A stretch of 64,000 bases of DNA from Maritalea porphyrae (GCF_030159895.1 NZ_BSNI01000002.1:808039-872038), one strand, 5' to 3'. Shown: positions 53,604-63,043, counted from the stretch's first letter. Notes: generated by a model from the sequence alone, not told the origin. Program-made: numbers and translations.

Positions 53604-54116
53604 GTGAAGCTTAGCATATTCTTTGAAATCCCATTTGCCGTTCAAGTGCATATGGTTTGTGCAATCGCCAGTTTAATTCTGGGGCTTTATGTGCTCTTGA
53701 ACAAAAAGGGTAACGCACATCATCGAGTGCTTGGCTGGGTTTGGGTTGTCCTGATGTTGGGGGCGGCGATCAGTGCCGCGTTCATTCATCAATTGCGCAT
53801 GATTTGGATATTTAGCCCCATACACATCTTTGTGCCTGTCACCTTTATTGGGCTTTATCAAGCGATCAGCCATGCGCGGGCAGGGCGAATTGCTGCACAC
53901 CGGGCGTCAATGCGGTCCATGTATTGGGGCGCGCTATGCATCCCCTTTACGTTTGCCCTACTTCCTGATCGCGTGCTTGCACACATTTTTGGTTTGAGAG
54001 ATTTGGAGTGGATACCGATGGCAATCGTTGCAACAATTGTACTGGGCGTCGGCGCCTATTACCGCTGGGAAGGATTTTGGCGGAGATCAATTCAACGTTT
54101 GAGATCGGCCAATTGA
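53604..54116 (+). CDS. DUF2306-like membrane protein
   Basis: 170-residue membrane protein with four to five helices. The motif LYVLLNKKGNAHHRVLGWVWVVLMLGAAISAAFIHQ contains the conserved His-rich segment of DUF2306 proteins, and RIAAHRASMRSMYWGAL follows. Function unknown; His residues inside a membrane protein might bind heme or metal (inference). A GTG at 53604 with AGGACGG upstream is preferred over the open frame start at 53559. The last 25 bases overlap the opposing TetR gene. Confidence 0.78.
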   Translation: MKLSIFFEIPFAVQVHMVCAIASLILGLYVLLNKKGNAHHRVLGWVWVVLMLGAAISAAFIHQLRMIWIFSPIHIFVPVTFIGLYQAISHARAGRIAAHRASMRSMYWGALCIPFTFALLPDRVLAHIFGLRDLEWIPMAIVATIVLGVGAYYRWEGFWRRSIQRLRSAN

Positions 54117-54664
54117 TCGACGAACTCAATGTAGGTTTGACTATGGATTGGGTTCGCATCATATCGGGAAATGGAATAGACGCCCAAAAGCATCAGGTAA
54201 ATTTGGTGAGCAAGTGAATGAGCTTCTTGCTCACCATAGCCGATGTCGACAAGCAGACCCGCAACAAACTTGATGCGTGTGTTTTCGGTCTTTGATATGA
54301 GCGCAGCAACTTTCTCATCTTGTCCTGCCCAAGCGCGCAAAGCGCCTTCCACTGCAATGGCATCCAGTCCGTGAGTGCGCGTTTCAGTGGCTATGCGCCC
54401 AAGTTGCCTTAGTTGTTCGTCTGCCGGTATACCCGCTTCGCGCAATTGCTCAATAATTGTGCGCGTACCCTGCTGATCCCAAAAGTCGAGCATTTCGACA
54501 AGCAGTGCCCCACGATCAGCAAAGTGCCAGTAGAATGACCCTTTGGTGGTACCAAGCTGTTTTGCAATGCGTTCAACCTTGACCCCGTCAACGCCCTTGT
54601 CCCCCAAGGTTTGGAATGCGGCCAAAATCCAATCTTGCTTGTCGTGTTTTGCTTTTCTGCCCAT
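54092..54664 (-). CDS. TetR family transcriptional regulator
   Basis: 190-residue repressor with the N-terminal TetR helix-turn-helix WILAAFQTLGDKGVDGVKVERIAKQLG then TTKGSFYWHFADRGALLVEML. The C-terminal ligand-binding half has the LRQLGRIATETRTHGLDAIAVEGALRAWAGQDEKV pattern of the TetR_C class. Two near-identical palindromes lie between it and the divergent membrane protein gene, so it probably represses both. Its 3' end overlaps the DUF2306-like gene by 25 bases. Confidence 0.93.
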   Translation of the reverse strand: MGRKAKHDKQDWILAAFQTLGDKGVDGVKVERIAKQLGTTKGSFYWHFADRGALLVEMLDFWDQQGTRTIIEQLREAGIPADEQLRQLGRIATETRTHGLDAIAVEGALRAWAGQDEKVAALISKTENTRIKFVAGLLVDIGYGEQEAHSLAHQIYLMLLGVYSISRYDANPIHSQTYIEFVDQLADLKR

Positions 54665-54689
54665 CGGGTTAACCCTGCGTCAATTTAAC

Positions 54690-54742
54690 ATACGGAGCCG
54701 TATTGTATTGCGGCCGGCACTGATTTAAATACGGATGCGTAT
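54690..54742. promoter_or_regulatory. Two tandem TetR-type palindromes (operator candidates)
   Basis: ATACGGAGCCGTAT (54690-54703) and ATACGGATGCGTAT (54729-54742) match at 12 of 14 positions and are each palindromic. The centres are 39 bases apart. They lie in the 100-base gap between the TetR start (54664) and the membrane gene start (54765). The second covers an upstream ATG at 54735, which argues that translation does not begin there. Confidence 0.8.
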
Positions 54743-54764
54743 GTTATGGCAGGGAGCCGCACTC

Positions 54765-55172
54765 ATGAACAGCTTTTTTAAACAAAACAATATGTGGCTC
54801 TTAGCCGCTGCATTGCTTTCCTTTGCAACAACCGCGTTGCACGTCGTTGGGGGAACACCAGAGATTATGTCGCCGCTCAACGCTTCGAATGCGCCAGAAT
54901 TGTCAAAAGGCATTGCCGAAGTCATGTGGAACCAAATCACATTGTTGTTGATTGTGGGCGGTTGGGTGTTTTGGCGCGCTGCAAGGACCTCTAAAGCGCC
55001 AACGGAATTATCGCTAACAATTATTGCTCTTTATTCGGGCATAACAATTCTCTTCATCGCCTCTGGCATCAATCTATTTGCTAGTGTTTGGGTTATGCCG
55101 CAGTGGACCTTGTTTTTGGCCATGGTTTTGCTTGCGATTGTTGGGCTCTATCGCAAAGGCACTGCGGCATAA
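54765..55172 (+). CDS. Small four-helix membrane protein under TetR control
   Basis: 135 residues with four predicted membrane helices (about 10-26, 58-75, 87-105, 110-128). I do not recognise a family. The gene starts at 54765 with GGGAG eight bases upstream; an earlier ATG lies inside a palindromic operator. The divergent TetR regulator and doubled operator suggest inducible expression, for example in response to a small molecule, but no transport motif is visible. Confidence 0.7.
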   Translation: MNSFFKQNNMWLLAAALLSFATTALHVVGGTPEIMSPLNASNAPELSKGIAEVMWNQITLLLIVGGWVFWRAARTSKAPTELSLTIIALYSGITILFIASGINLFASVWVMPQWTLFLAMVLLAIVGLYRKGTAA

Positions 55173-55236
55173 AGCGTATTTGCCTCACGTTCAATCCATG
55201 TAAGATCAGCCCACTGGCAGGGGAAAGGTGTAGCAC

Positions 55237-55794
55237 GTGATCAAACCCATAAAGAAGAAACTACTGAACTGGATGCTCTCCGGTTACAAATCGCGCAAAC
55301 GCGCGGGGTTTCAAAACACAGCGGAACAAGCTTTGGCCAGTGCAAAGCGGCAAATCGCGCGCTCACGGTATGCCTTCATCGTCACTAATTCGGACAATGA
55401 AGCTGCTCCTGATGCACGGTTGGTCGAGCCAATATTTGATGATCAAAGCTTCACATTTTGGGTCGGCACCAGCCCGTCCTCTCGCAAAGTGAAGCAAGTG
55501 CATGCAAACCCGCAGGTAACGCTGGCCTTTTCCAGTACAAAGGATAATTCAAACCTGATTGTAAAAGCGACCGCAAGCATTGTTGACGACGTCGCAACGC
55601 GAGCCAAAAAATGGAAGCCTTATTGGCGTCTATTCTTTCCAGAAGGGCCAAAGGCGGACGACTATATTTTAATCAAGCTCGATGCTGTCGAATTAGAAGT
55701 GCTTGATTTTTCCCAAAACGTCGTACCCGAGCCTTTCGGCTTAATCCCCCAAAAGCTTATAAGAGTTGGCAATAAATGGGAGATGGCTCGTTAG
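55237..55794 (+). CDS. Pyridoxamine 5'-phosphate oxidase-like flavin-binding protein
   Basis: 185-residue FMN-binding split-barrel protein. ARSRYAFIVTNSDNEAAPDARLVEPIF, then FWVGTSPSSRKVKQVHANPQVTLAF give the PNPOx-like core. The family is functionally diverse, from pyridoxine oxidase to general-stress FMN proteins and heme-related proteins; no specific role is claimed. GTG start. Its last 4 bases overlap the convergent hydrolase gene. Confidence 0.8.
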   Translation: MIKPIKKKLLNWMLSGYKSRKRAGFQNTAEQALASAKRQIARSRYAFIVTNSDNEAAPDARLVEPIFDDQSFTFWVGTSPSSRKVKQVHANPQVTLAFSSTKDNSNLIVKATASIVDDVATRAKKWKPYWRLFFPEGPKADDYILIKLDAVELEVLDFSQNVVPEPFGLIPQKLIRVGNKWEMAR

Positions 55795-56597
55795 GCCTTG
55801 GCGAAGTGTTTGAGCAGTTCACTGCGGACAAGATCGGGGGCGTCTAGGTTTGCGCAGTGGCCCGCATTTTCGATCTCCACCAGTTTGAAGTTCTCTAGTG
55901 CGTGCATTCGTTCCAAAGTTGGGCCCAATTCTGAATTCACCGTTTTGTCCTTGGCCCCTCTCAACATCAATAGTGGCTTTTTGAAAGCAATTGCGTTGTC
56001 AATGAGATCGTATTTGCCAATCTCCGCTGAAATTCGTGCCACGACCTGTAAATTGGATTCGGCGTAAATCTTGTGAACAATCGCTTGCACATCTGGGTTA
56101 TCTGAAGTGCTTTTCGCCCCCATTGCAGCAACAATTCTGCTCCCTAACAACTTAAGCATTCGGGGCAAAAGCCAAATGGCAATTGGTGATGAATTGAGCG
56201 CATACGCGGTGCCAAAGCTTGCAAAAGTTGCTAATCGGTTGCTGTGTTCTCCCATCAGTTGCAGGCCGATAACTCCTCCCAACGAGTTGCCAACAAAGTG
56301 CACTTGATCTAAGCCCATATGGTCCAAAACAGCTATTACGTCACTCGCCAGTTCTGGGATTGAAAATTCGAGAAGGTTTGGGTCAACCAGCAACTGCGAC
56401 TGTCCGTGGCCACGCAAATCCGGAACAATTACATAGAAACCCTGTTGGGCAAAATATTCAGCATCCGAAATGAACTGAGTGCCGTTCGCGGCAAGACCGT
56501 GGCATATCACCAAAGGCAAATCGGATTTATCGCCATATGTTGTGAACGCAATATGGTGGCCCTTGCGTTCTATAAAATTTTTGGCCCGATCATTCAC
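55791..56597 (-). CDS. Alpha/beta hydrolase (tandem pair, second gene)
   Basis: 268-residue serine hydrolase. Oxyanion region CHGLAANGTQF, nucleophile elbow GNSLGGV, acid in LRGAKDKTVNSE, catalytic His in AGHCANLDAPDLVR. It is similar throughout to the preceding gene on the strand (56609-57472), so the pair is a tandem duplication. The pattern LRGHGQS and DVIAVLDHMGLDQVHFVGNS is typical of the 3-oxoadipate enol-lactonase/haloperoxidase-like group, but the substrate is unknown. Confidence 0.85.
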   Translation of the reverse strand: MNDRAKNFIERKGHHIAFTTYGDKSDLPLVICHGLAANGTQFISDAEYFAQQGFYVIVPDLRGHGQSQLLVDPNLLEFSIPELASDVIAVLDHMGLDQVHFVGNSLGGVIGLQLMGEHSNRLATFASFGTAYALNSSPIAIWLLPRMLKLLGSRIVAAMGAKSTSDNPDVQAIVHKIYAESNLQVVARISAEIGKYDLIDNAIAFKKPLLMLRGAKDKTVNSELGPTLERMHALENFKLVEIENAGHCANLDAPDLVRSELLKHFAKA

Positions 56598-56608
56598 TGT
56601 TCCGCGTC

Positions 56609-57472
56609 CTAGGTCGTCGCCAGTGGCGCGTGCAATTTGAAAAAGCCAAGCAACGCGATGCGCACTTCTTGTTGCGCGTCCAAATTGGCACAGTGACCGC
56701 CTCTTGGAATATCCATATAAGCAAAATTCTGTTGCTTCTTCATCTCATGCATTGTGGTCATAAGCGCTGCATTGACCAACACATCTTCACCGCCACGCAG
56801 CATCAAAATGGGTTTTTGGAAGGACTTTGCGTTCTTAATCAGGTCATAATTGCCAACATTCTTTGCCGTATAGCTCACAGCAGTAATGTCGTAATCATCA
56901 AGTAATTCATGAACCAATTCCTGCGCAGAGCGTCGTTTTGACGTGCTGCCTGCAATGATTTTGTCTACCCATTCAGGCCCAATGAAATCATAGATTTTTG
57001 GCACAGCATCTGCCGGAAAGCGCGGGGTAGAGAGCGCATAGGAGGTGCCAAAAGTAGTAAATGTGATGAACCGATCAGCGTGTGTTGGTAGCAAATGCAG
57101 AGCTAGAATGCCGCCAAGCGAATTTCCGACATAATGGACCGCTTCAACGCTCGCATCATCCAAAATGGCGATAAGGTCGTTCGCCATATTGGGAATGGAA
57201 AACTCATCAACTTTGAGATTTTTCGGCACACTGGACCTTCCGTGCCCACGTAGGTCCGGCAAGATGACGCGAAAACCATGTTCAACAAAGAAAAGCGCAT
57301 CGTCTGAAAACTGCCGTCCGCTTGATGCAAGCCCGTGGCAAAGTACAATGGTCGGTGCATCTTTGGCGCCAATGTCGCAATAGGAAATATCAAACCGGCC
57401 AACCGAAACGGTTTTTGCTGGCAACAATGGTAGGCTTTCCCGTGCAACCGGGTCGTCAGAAATCGCGTTCAT
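56609..57472 (-). CDS. Alpha/beta hydrolase (tandem pair, first gene)
   Basis: 287-residue paralog of the next gene. CHGLASSGRQF, nucleophile elbow GNSLGGI, acid in LRGGEDVLVNAAL and His in GGHCANLDAQQEVR align with the same features of its partner. The N-terminus is about 20 residues longer. AAGGAATAAA precedes the ATG at 57472. It lies 17 bases after mbfA and 11 bases before its paralog, so the three probably share a transcript. Confidence 0.85.
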   Translation of the reverse strand: MNAISDDPVARESLPLLPAKTVSVGRFDISYCDIGAKDAPTIVLCHGLASSGRQFSDDALFFVEHGFRVILPDLRGHGRSSVPKNLKVDEFSIPNMANDLIAILDDASVEAVHYVGNSLGGILALHLLPTHADRFITFTTFGTSYALSTPRFPADAVPKIYDFIGPEWVDKIIAGSTSKRRSAQELVHELLDDYDITAVSYTAKNVGNYDLIKNAKSFQKPILMLRGGEDVLVNAALMTTMHEMKKQQNFAYMDIPRGGHCANLDAQQEVRIALLGFFKLHAPLATT

Positions 57473-57489
57473 TTTATTCCTTTAATGTG

Positions 57490-58539
57490 CTAGCCGGCAT
57501 TGCCAATGAGTATGCCTGCAGCAAACACTAATGACCCACCAAACACAACTTGCATCACCGCACGCCAGAATGGCGTATCCATATATTTGTTTTGGATCCA
57601 GGCAATTGCCCACAATTCAATAAAGACAACAACTATGGCGGTAATTGTAGCAGTCCAAAAATCTGTGATCAGATAGGGTAATGCGTGTCCCAATCCGCCG
57701 ATTGTCGTCATAATGCCCGAGGCAAAGCCGCGCTTTATCGGCGAGCCACGACCTGTAAGTTTACCATCATCGGACGCTGCTTCAGTGAAACCCATCGAAA
57801 TGCCCGCACCAATTGATGCGGCCAAGCCAACTAAGAAAGTCTCCCACGTGTTTTGTGTCGCAAATGCTGCCGCAAATATCGGGGCCAGGGTCGACACAGA
57901 GCCATCCATTAGTCCCGCTAGGCCAGGCTGCACATAAGTTAGCAAGAATTTGCGATGCGCTTGGTCTTTTTCGTCCGCAATTGCATCGTCGTGCAGGTGC
58001 GTTTCCTCAAGTTCGTTCGCAGCGCGTTTGTGATGCTGTTCTGCGATTGCGAGATCGCCCAATAGCTTTCTAATGCTTGCATCCTTGGTGCGCTTAACGG
58101 CTTCGAGGTAGAAGTTTTGCGCGGCCTCTTCCATTTCCCAAGCCTGTTGACGAATGGTCTCAAGCGGTAGGTTTTTCACCAGCCAAACGGGTTTGCGGTC
58201 TAAAAAGCCTCGCACATGCTCGCGTCGCACCAGTGGAATATTGCTACCAAATTTCTTCTCATAGGCTGCAATCAGTCGGTGGCGGTGCTCGTTCTCTTCT
58301 TCGACCATGCCGTCGAACACGGCAGCGCTTGCTGGGTACTCTTCGCGAAGCATCTCGGCGTAAGCGGCGTAAATGCGCGCATCATCTTCTTCAGAAGAAA
58401 TAGCCAGCGCTAATATTTCTGCTTCGCTCAACTCGTCAAAATGTCTTTTTTGCCAACCTAGAACACGTCGCAACATGTTGTCTTCACCTCTGAGAGCGAT
58501 AGAATCTTCAATATGATTTTGGTTTGTAGTTTGTGTCAT
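57490..58539 (-). CDS. mbfA: Membrane-bound ferritin-like iron transporter (MbfA-type)
   Basis: 349-residue fusion of an N-terminal ferritin-like/rubrerythrin domain and a C-terminal VIT1/CCC1 domain, the MbfA architecture. The di-iron helices show SSEEDDARIYAAYAEML, VEEENEHRHRLIAAYE, EMEEAAQNFYLEAV and AIAEQHHKRAANELEE, the ExxH-type ligands of the family. The VIT1 part begins with QPGLAGLMDGSVSTLAPIFAAAF and has five predicted helices. MbfA exports iron in Agrobacterium and Bradyrhizobium and is controlled by Irr there; I see no clear Irr box upstream. ATG 58539 was chosen; an in-frame TTG lies 9 bases upstream. Confidence 0.92.
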   Translation of the reverse strand: MTQTTNQNHIEDSIALRGEDNMLRRVLGWQKRHFDELSEAEILALAISSEEDDARIYAAYAEMLREEYPASAAVFDGMVEEENEHRHRLIAAYEKKFGSNIPLVRREHVRGFLDRKPVWLVKNLPLETIRQQAWEMEEAAQNFYLEAVKRTKDASIRKLLGDLAIAEQHHKRAANELEETHLHDDAIADEKDQAHRKFLLTYVQPGLAGLMDGSVSTLAPIFAAAFATQNTWETFLVGLAASIGAGISMGFTEAASDDGKLTGRGSPIKRGFASGIMTTIGGLGHALPYLITDFWTATITAIVVVFIELWAIAWIQNKYMDTPFWRAVMQVVFGGSLVFAAGILIGNAG

Positions 58540-58735
58540 GGCGGGCAATGGATCAACCTATATGTGGCTGTTTCTTGTGCGACCATTGGCAGCTTGTGAT
58601 TGACCGCAATTTGCGCAGCAATTTTGGCGGCTTTGAATATGCCCAAACATGCAATCTAGCCTTGGTTTTCACCAATTTCGCCAACTCGTGCAATTTCTCT
58701 TTTCGTGTCGCAATAAAGCTGATAATCAGCGCCCT

Positions 58736-60538
58736 ATGACTGACTTGAAACACATTCGCAATTTCTCCATCGTGGCTCACATCGACCACGGCAAATCCAC
58801 TTTGGCTGACCGGTTGATTCAAAAAACTGGCGGACTGGCTGAGCGTGAGATGCAGCAGCAAGTTCTCGACAGCATGGATATTGAGCGAGAGCGTGGCATT
58901 ACCATTAAAGCCCAAACCGTTCGCTTGTCCTACAAGGCAAACAATGGCGAGACATATGTGCTCAATCTGATCGATACACCGGGACACGTAGATTTTGCCT
59001 ACGAAGTGAACCGGTCACTCGCAGCCTGTGAAGGCTCGCTGCTGGTGGTTGATGCCTCACAAGGTGTGGAAGCTCAAACACTAGCCAACGTGTATCAGGC
59101 AATCGAAGTAGACCACGAAATCGTTCCGGTCCTCAACAAGATCGATCTGCCCGCGGCTGAACCCGATCGGGTCAAGCAGCAAATCGAAGACGTGATCGGA
59201 CTAGATGCAACCGATGCGGTTGAGATTTCAGCCAAAACAGGCATCGGCATTGATGATGTGCTTGAAGCTATCGTTGAGCGCTTGCCATCACCCATCGGCG
59301 ACCGTGATGCGCCGCTCAAAGCGATGTTGGTGGACAGTTGGTACGATGCCTATCTAGGTGTGATTGTTTTGATCCGCGTGATTGATGGCACCATCAAAAA
59401 GGGCCAGAAGGTCAAAATGATGAATACCGGCGCGATCTATGATTTGGATCGTGTGGGTGTGTTCACGCCTAAGCTTGTCGAGATGCCAGAACTTGGTCCC
59501 GGTGAAATTGGATTTATCACTGCCTCGATCAAAGAAGTTGCCGACACTAACGTTGGTGACACAATCACTGACGCGAAGAAACCATGCGCTCAAGCGCTTG
59601 AAGGTTTCCGCCCGGCGCAGCCCGTTGTGTTCTGCGGTTTGTTCCCTGTGGATGCAAATGACTTTGAAGATTTGCGTGCGGCGATGGGCAAGCTGCGTCT
59701 CAATGATGCGAGTTTCTCATATGAAATGGAAACTTCCGCCGCTTTGGGCTTCGGCTTCCGTTGTGGCTTTTTGGGATTGTTGCACCTTGAGATTATTCAA
59801 GAGCGCTTGAGCCGCGAATTCGATCTTGATTTGATCGCAACAGCGCCAAGCGTTGTTTATGAACTTGGGCTTCGCGATGGCAGCGAAACACAACTTCACA
59901 ACCCGGCAGATATGCCAGATGTGATGAAGATTGAAGAGATCCGCGAGCCGTGGATCAAAGCCAACATCCTCACGCCAGATGAGTATTTGGGACCGATCCT
60001 GAAACTATGTCAGGACCGCCGAGGCATTCAAACCGACCTAACTTATGTCGGCACACGTGCCATGGTGCAGTATGATTTGCCGCTAAACGAAGTCGTGTTT
60101 GATTTTTATGATCGCCTGAAGTCGATCTCTAAAGGCTATGCGAGTTTTGACTATCAAATCTCGGACTATCGCGCCGGCGATTTGGTGAAAATGTCTGTGC
60201 TCGTAAATGGCGAACCTGTTGATGCGCTTTCAATGTTGGTGCACCGTTCTGCCGCTGAAGCGCGCGGCCGTGTCATGTGTGAGAAGCTCAAAGAACTGAT
60301 CCCACAACACTTGTTCAAAATACCGATTCAGGCAGCAATTGGCGGCAAAGTTATTGCCCGTGAGACAATCTCTGCTTTGCGTAAAGACGTTACTGCGAAA
60401 TGCTATGGTGGTGATGCCACGCGTAAGCGGAAGCTATTGGACAAGCAAAAAGCTGGTAAGAAAAAGATGCGCCAATTCGGCAAGGTTGAAATTCCACAAG
60501 AAGCGTTCATCAAAGCGCTTAAAATGGGTGACAACTAA
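58736..60538 (+). CDS. lepA: Elongation factor 4
   Basis: 600-residue ribosomal GTPase (EF4) that acts on translocation under stress. G1 motif [10 protein letters not shown]2 region [15 protein letters not shown]3 DTPGHVDF, G4 NKIDLP, and the LepA-specific C-terminus [25 protein letters not shown] are all present. The open frame continues upstream to 58649 but the family begins at [19 protein letters not shown]. The next gene starts 1 base after the stop. Confidence 0.97.
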   Translation: MTDLKHIRNFSIVAHIDHGKSTLADRLIQKTGGLAEREMQQQVLDSMDIERERGITIKAQTVRLSYKANNGETYVLNLIDTPGHVDFAYEVNRSLAACEGSLLVVDASQGVEAQTLANVYQAIEVDHEIVPVLNKIDLPAAEPDRVKQQIEDVIGLDATDAVEISAKTGIGIDDVLEAIVERLPSPIGDRDAPLKAMLVDSWYDAYLGVIVLIRVIDGTIKKGQKVKMMNTGAIYDLDRVGVFTPKLVEMPELGPGEIGFITASIKEVADTNVGDTITDAKKPCAQALEGFRPAQPVVFCGLFPVDANDFEDLRAAMGKLRLNDASFSYEMETSAALGFGFRCGFLGLLHLEIIQERLSREFDLDLIATAPSVVYELGLRDGSETQLHNPADMPDVMKIEEIREPWIKANILTPDEYLGPILKLCQDRRGIQTDLTYVGTRAMVQYDLPLNEVVFDFYDRLKSISKGYASFDYQISDYRAGDLVKMSVLVNGEPVDALSMLVHRSAAEARGRVMCEKLKELIPQHLFKIPIQAAIGGKVIARETISALRKDVTAKCYGGDATRKRKLLDKQKAGKKKMRQFGKVEIPQEAFIKALKMGDN

Positions 60539-60539
60539 A

Positions 60540-60956
60540 ATGTCGAAATCGCGCTTCCATCTTGCCTATCATGTCACAGACTTAGATGAAGCGCGCGCTT
60601 TCTACGCCGGTTTGCTTGGGTGCGCTGAAGGGCGCAGCACCGACACATGGGTGGATTTTGATTTCTTCGGCCATCAAATATCGCTGCATTTGGGCAAGCC
60701 ATTTCCTGTTGCGAACACAGGCAAAGTTGGCGAGCACATGGTGCCGATGCCACATTTAGGGGTTATTCTGCCAAAAGCGGAATGGGATGCGTTGGCTGCA
60801 AAGCTGCAATCTGCACAAATTGAATTTGTGATTGAACCGACAACACGTTTTGCCGGTGAACCTGGTGAACAATCCACAATGTTCTTCTTCGACCCATCGG
60901 GAAACCCGATCGAGGTAAAGGGCTTTGCAGATTTTGACGGCATATTTGCCGACTAG
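60540..60956 (+). CDS. VOC family protein downstream of lepA
   Basis: 138-residue glyoxalase-fold protein. FHLAYHVTDLDEARAFYAGLLGCAEG and EQSTMFFFDPSGNPIEVKGF are the two VOC half-repeats. Metal-ligand candidates are His in LAYHVTD, Glu in GNPIEVK and the central FGHQISLH. It starts directly after the lepA stop, so it is co-transcribed. The substrate is unknown. Convergent with speB. Confidence 0.85.
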   Translation: MSKSRFHLAYHVTDLDEARAFYAGLLGCAEGRSTDTWVDFDFFGHQISLHLGKPFPVANTGKVGEHMVPMPHLGVILPKAEWDALAAKLQSAQIEFVIEPTTRFAGEPGEQSTMFFFDPSGNPIEVKGFADFDGIFAD

Positions 60957-60974
60957 CACTAAACGCAAATTTGC

Positions 60975-61826
60975 TTAAGCGACCATACCCATCAATCGAT
61001 AAACGATCTGCGCGGTGGTGAAGTCCCACGCTTGGCTGTCGCGATTGGGTGCTAATTCTACAATATCCATGCCGACACATTTGCGACCCTTCAAAGCGGA
61101 TCGCACGATGTTTAGTGCCTGATAGTAGCCCAAGCCACCGGGAACTGGCGTGCCGGTTGCGGGCATGATTGAAGGGTCCAAGCCGTCCACATCAAAACTG
61201 ATGTAAACGTCGTTTGGAAAATCTTTGGGCAATGTCACCGAGTGAATATTGTTCGTCACCAGCTCTTCGCCATCAACAAAAGCTACAGCAAATTTTTCTC
61301 GGCCTTCGACCTCCTGCTGGCATAGCGCACGCACGCCAAACTGTGCCAGGGAATGACCTTCTTCACAAAGCAAATTCATGACAGATGCATGTGAGTGCTT
61401 TTCGCCTTGGTAGGCGATGCGCAGGTCAGCGTGTGCATCGATCTGAATGATCCCGACTTTGCGGCCGAGTGCTTCGGCGACACCGCTGACCGCCCCATAT
61501 GTCAGGGAATGCTCGCCACCAAGCGTAACCGGAACTTTGCCTTGTGCCGCGATGGTCGCGGTTTGGCGGGCTAGTCTGGCCATAACTTCAGGGAGCTGGC
61601 CATCACAGTGGATTGGGTCAACTGTTGCGATGCCGTGCACGCAGGGTTCGCCCTCAGGGCATATGCGCTCAAGTTCATTCGATGCCTCAATAATTGCTTC
61701 TGGACCACCCGCGGTGCCAGAGCCGTAAGAAACGGTACGTTCTAACGGCATCGGAACAATTACAAATTTCGCGCCCGCTATGTTGCGCTCAGCGGATGTC
61801 AATTCACTGTCAAGAAAATCAACCAT
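60975..61826 (-). CDS. speB: Agmatinase/ureohydrolase family protein
   Basis: 283-residue Mn-dependent ureohydrolase that would convert agmatine to putrescine and urea. Metal ligands are His106 in GGEHSLTY, Asp130/His132/Asp134 in DAHADLR and Asp212/Asp214 in FDVDGLDPS. AAGGACTTG precedes the ATG at 61826. It lies 11 bases after nspC, in the polyamine operon, so putrescine for carboxynorspermidine synthesis is a sensible product. Related family members use other guanidino compounds; agmatine is inferred from context. Confidence 0.9.
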   Translation of the reverse strand: MVDFLDSELTSAERNIAGAKFVIVPMPLERTVSYGSGTAGGPEAIIEASNELERICPEGEPCVHGIATVDPIHCDGQLPEVMARLARQTATIAAQGKVPVTLGGEHSLTYGAVSGVAEALGRKVGIIQIDAHADLRIAYQGEKHSHASVMNLLCEEGHSLAQFGVRALCQQEVEGREKFAVAFVDGEELVTNNIHSVTLPKDFPNDVYISFDVDGLDPSIMPATGTPVPGGLGYYQALNIVRSALKGRKCVGMDIVELAPNRDSQAWDFTTAQIVYRLMGMVA

Positions 61827-61837
61827 TCAGCAAGTCC

Positions 61838-63022
61838 TTATGAAAGCCGTTGTTCAAAATCTACAAAGCCAAACTGCTTTATGATCCGAGTTCGATTGGT
61901 AGCTGAATTCCAAACAGCAATTGACGGCAAGGGCACGCCGTTAAAGGTGTTGGTTTTGACCATTGAATAATGAGCCTGGTCCAAAAATGCGAACCTGTCA
62001 CCAATCTCAAACGGTTTGGCCGGCTGGTAATTGCCAATCACGTCCCCTGCGAGACAAGAGGGGCCACCCAACAAAAAGCTCTGCCCGTTTTGTTTTTCAC
62101 CCAGCATTGCGGGTCGATAGGGGGCTTCAATAACGTCCGGCATGTGGCATGTCGCCGATATATCTGTGATTGCCAATTGTTTATCATTGGTCGTTAGGTC
62201 GAGTATTTCACCAACCAATATGCCCGCGTCAATTGCACATGCTTCGCCGGGCTCTAGATAGACATCCACATCAAATTCGTTTCGAATATCTTTGATGAAG
62301 CTGATCAACCCATCCCGATTATAGTCAGGCCGTGTGATGTGGTGTCCGCCGCCGAAATTGATCCATTTGAGGTTCTTCAAAAAGGGCTTGAGTTTGGGAA
62401 GCACAGCAGCCCAGGTCCGTTCCAGCGGCTCAAAACCTTGCTCACACAAAGTGTGCATGTGTACGCCGTCGATCCCATCAAAATCAGACGCATTCAGTTG
62501 GGATGCCGGTATGCCCAGCCGCGAACAGGGTGCACAAGGATCATACTTTTCGGTATGGCCCTCCGAATGTTCTGGGTTAACCCTCAATCCAATCGAGACA
62601 TTTTGGTTTGCTGAGCGAGCATTTTCAACAATTGAAGCGAAACGATTTTTTTGTGCGACCGAGTTGAATATCAAGTGATCGCTCAGATTAATAATCTCAG
62701 GTAGATCCTGTGCTTTGTAGCCGGCACAAAACGTTGTCAGCGATCCGCCGAAATGTTTGGCGGCCAATTGTGCTTCATGAAGACCCGAAGCACAGGTGCC
62801 ATCCAAATATTTTTGTACCAGGGGCGCCAGAGCAAACATTGAAAACGCCTTTAGCGCCAATAAAACCTTGGCGCCAGACTGTTCTTTTACATCCGCCAAG
62901 ATGGCGAGGTTGCGTTCTATGGCAACCTCGTCCACCACAAAACAGGGCGACGGCACAGAATAAAGGTCGAATTTTGCAAACTCGCCTTCATCGCCACTTT
63001 GCGGCAATCCCAAATCGCTCAT
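61838..63022 (-). CDS. nspC: Carboxynorspermidine/carboxyspermidine decarboxylase
   Basis: 394-residue PLP decarboxylase of the alanine-racemase fold (fold III). Lys58 in LLALKAF is the Schiff-base lysine. HMHTLCEQGFEPL, NFGGGHHITRPDYN and YLEPGEACAIDAG carry the cofactor and substrate residues, with a Cys near the end in GGPSCLAGDVIGNY. It removes the carboxyl group from carboxyspermidine or carboxynorspermidine, the last step of the aspartate-semialdehyde-based polyamine route. It is preceded by the matching dehydrogenase 21 bases upstream. Confidence 0.94.
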   Translation of the reverse strand: MSDLGLPQSGDEGEFAKFDLYSVPSPCFVVDEVAIERNLAILADVKEQSGAKVLLALKAFSMFALAPLVQKYLDGTCASGLHEAQLAAKHFGGSLTTFCAGYKAQDLPEIINLSDHLIFNSVAQKNRFASIVENARSANQNVSIGLRVNPEHSEGHTEKYDPCAPCSRLGIPASQLNASDFDGIDGVHMHTLCEQGFEPLERTWAAVLPKLKPFLKNLKWINFGGGHHITRPDYNRDGLISFIKDIRNEFDVDVYLEPGEACAIDAGILVGEILDLTTNDKQLAITDISATCHMPDVIEAPYRPAMLGEKQNGQSFLLGGPSCLAGDVIGNYQPAKPFEIGDRFAFLDQAHYSMVKTNTFNGVPLPSIAVWNSATNRTRIIKQFGFVDFEQRLS

Positions 63023-63043
63023 CGCCCAGCCTCTTCGTCTTGA

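Noticed and set aside
54735-54764. ATG at 54735 as the start of the small membrane protein
   Set aside because: It lies within the second TetR palindrome and has no ribosome site; ATG 54765 has GGGAG at eight bases and leads straight into the first membrane helix.
58540-58735. Irr-type iron control element upstream of mbfA
   Set aside because: I looked for an interrupted palindrome of the TTTAGAA/TTCTAAA kind and found none.
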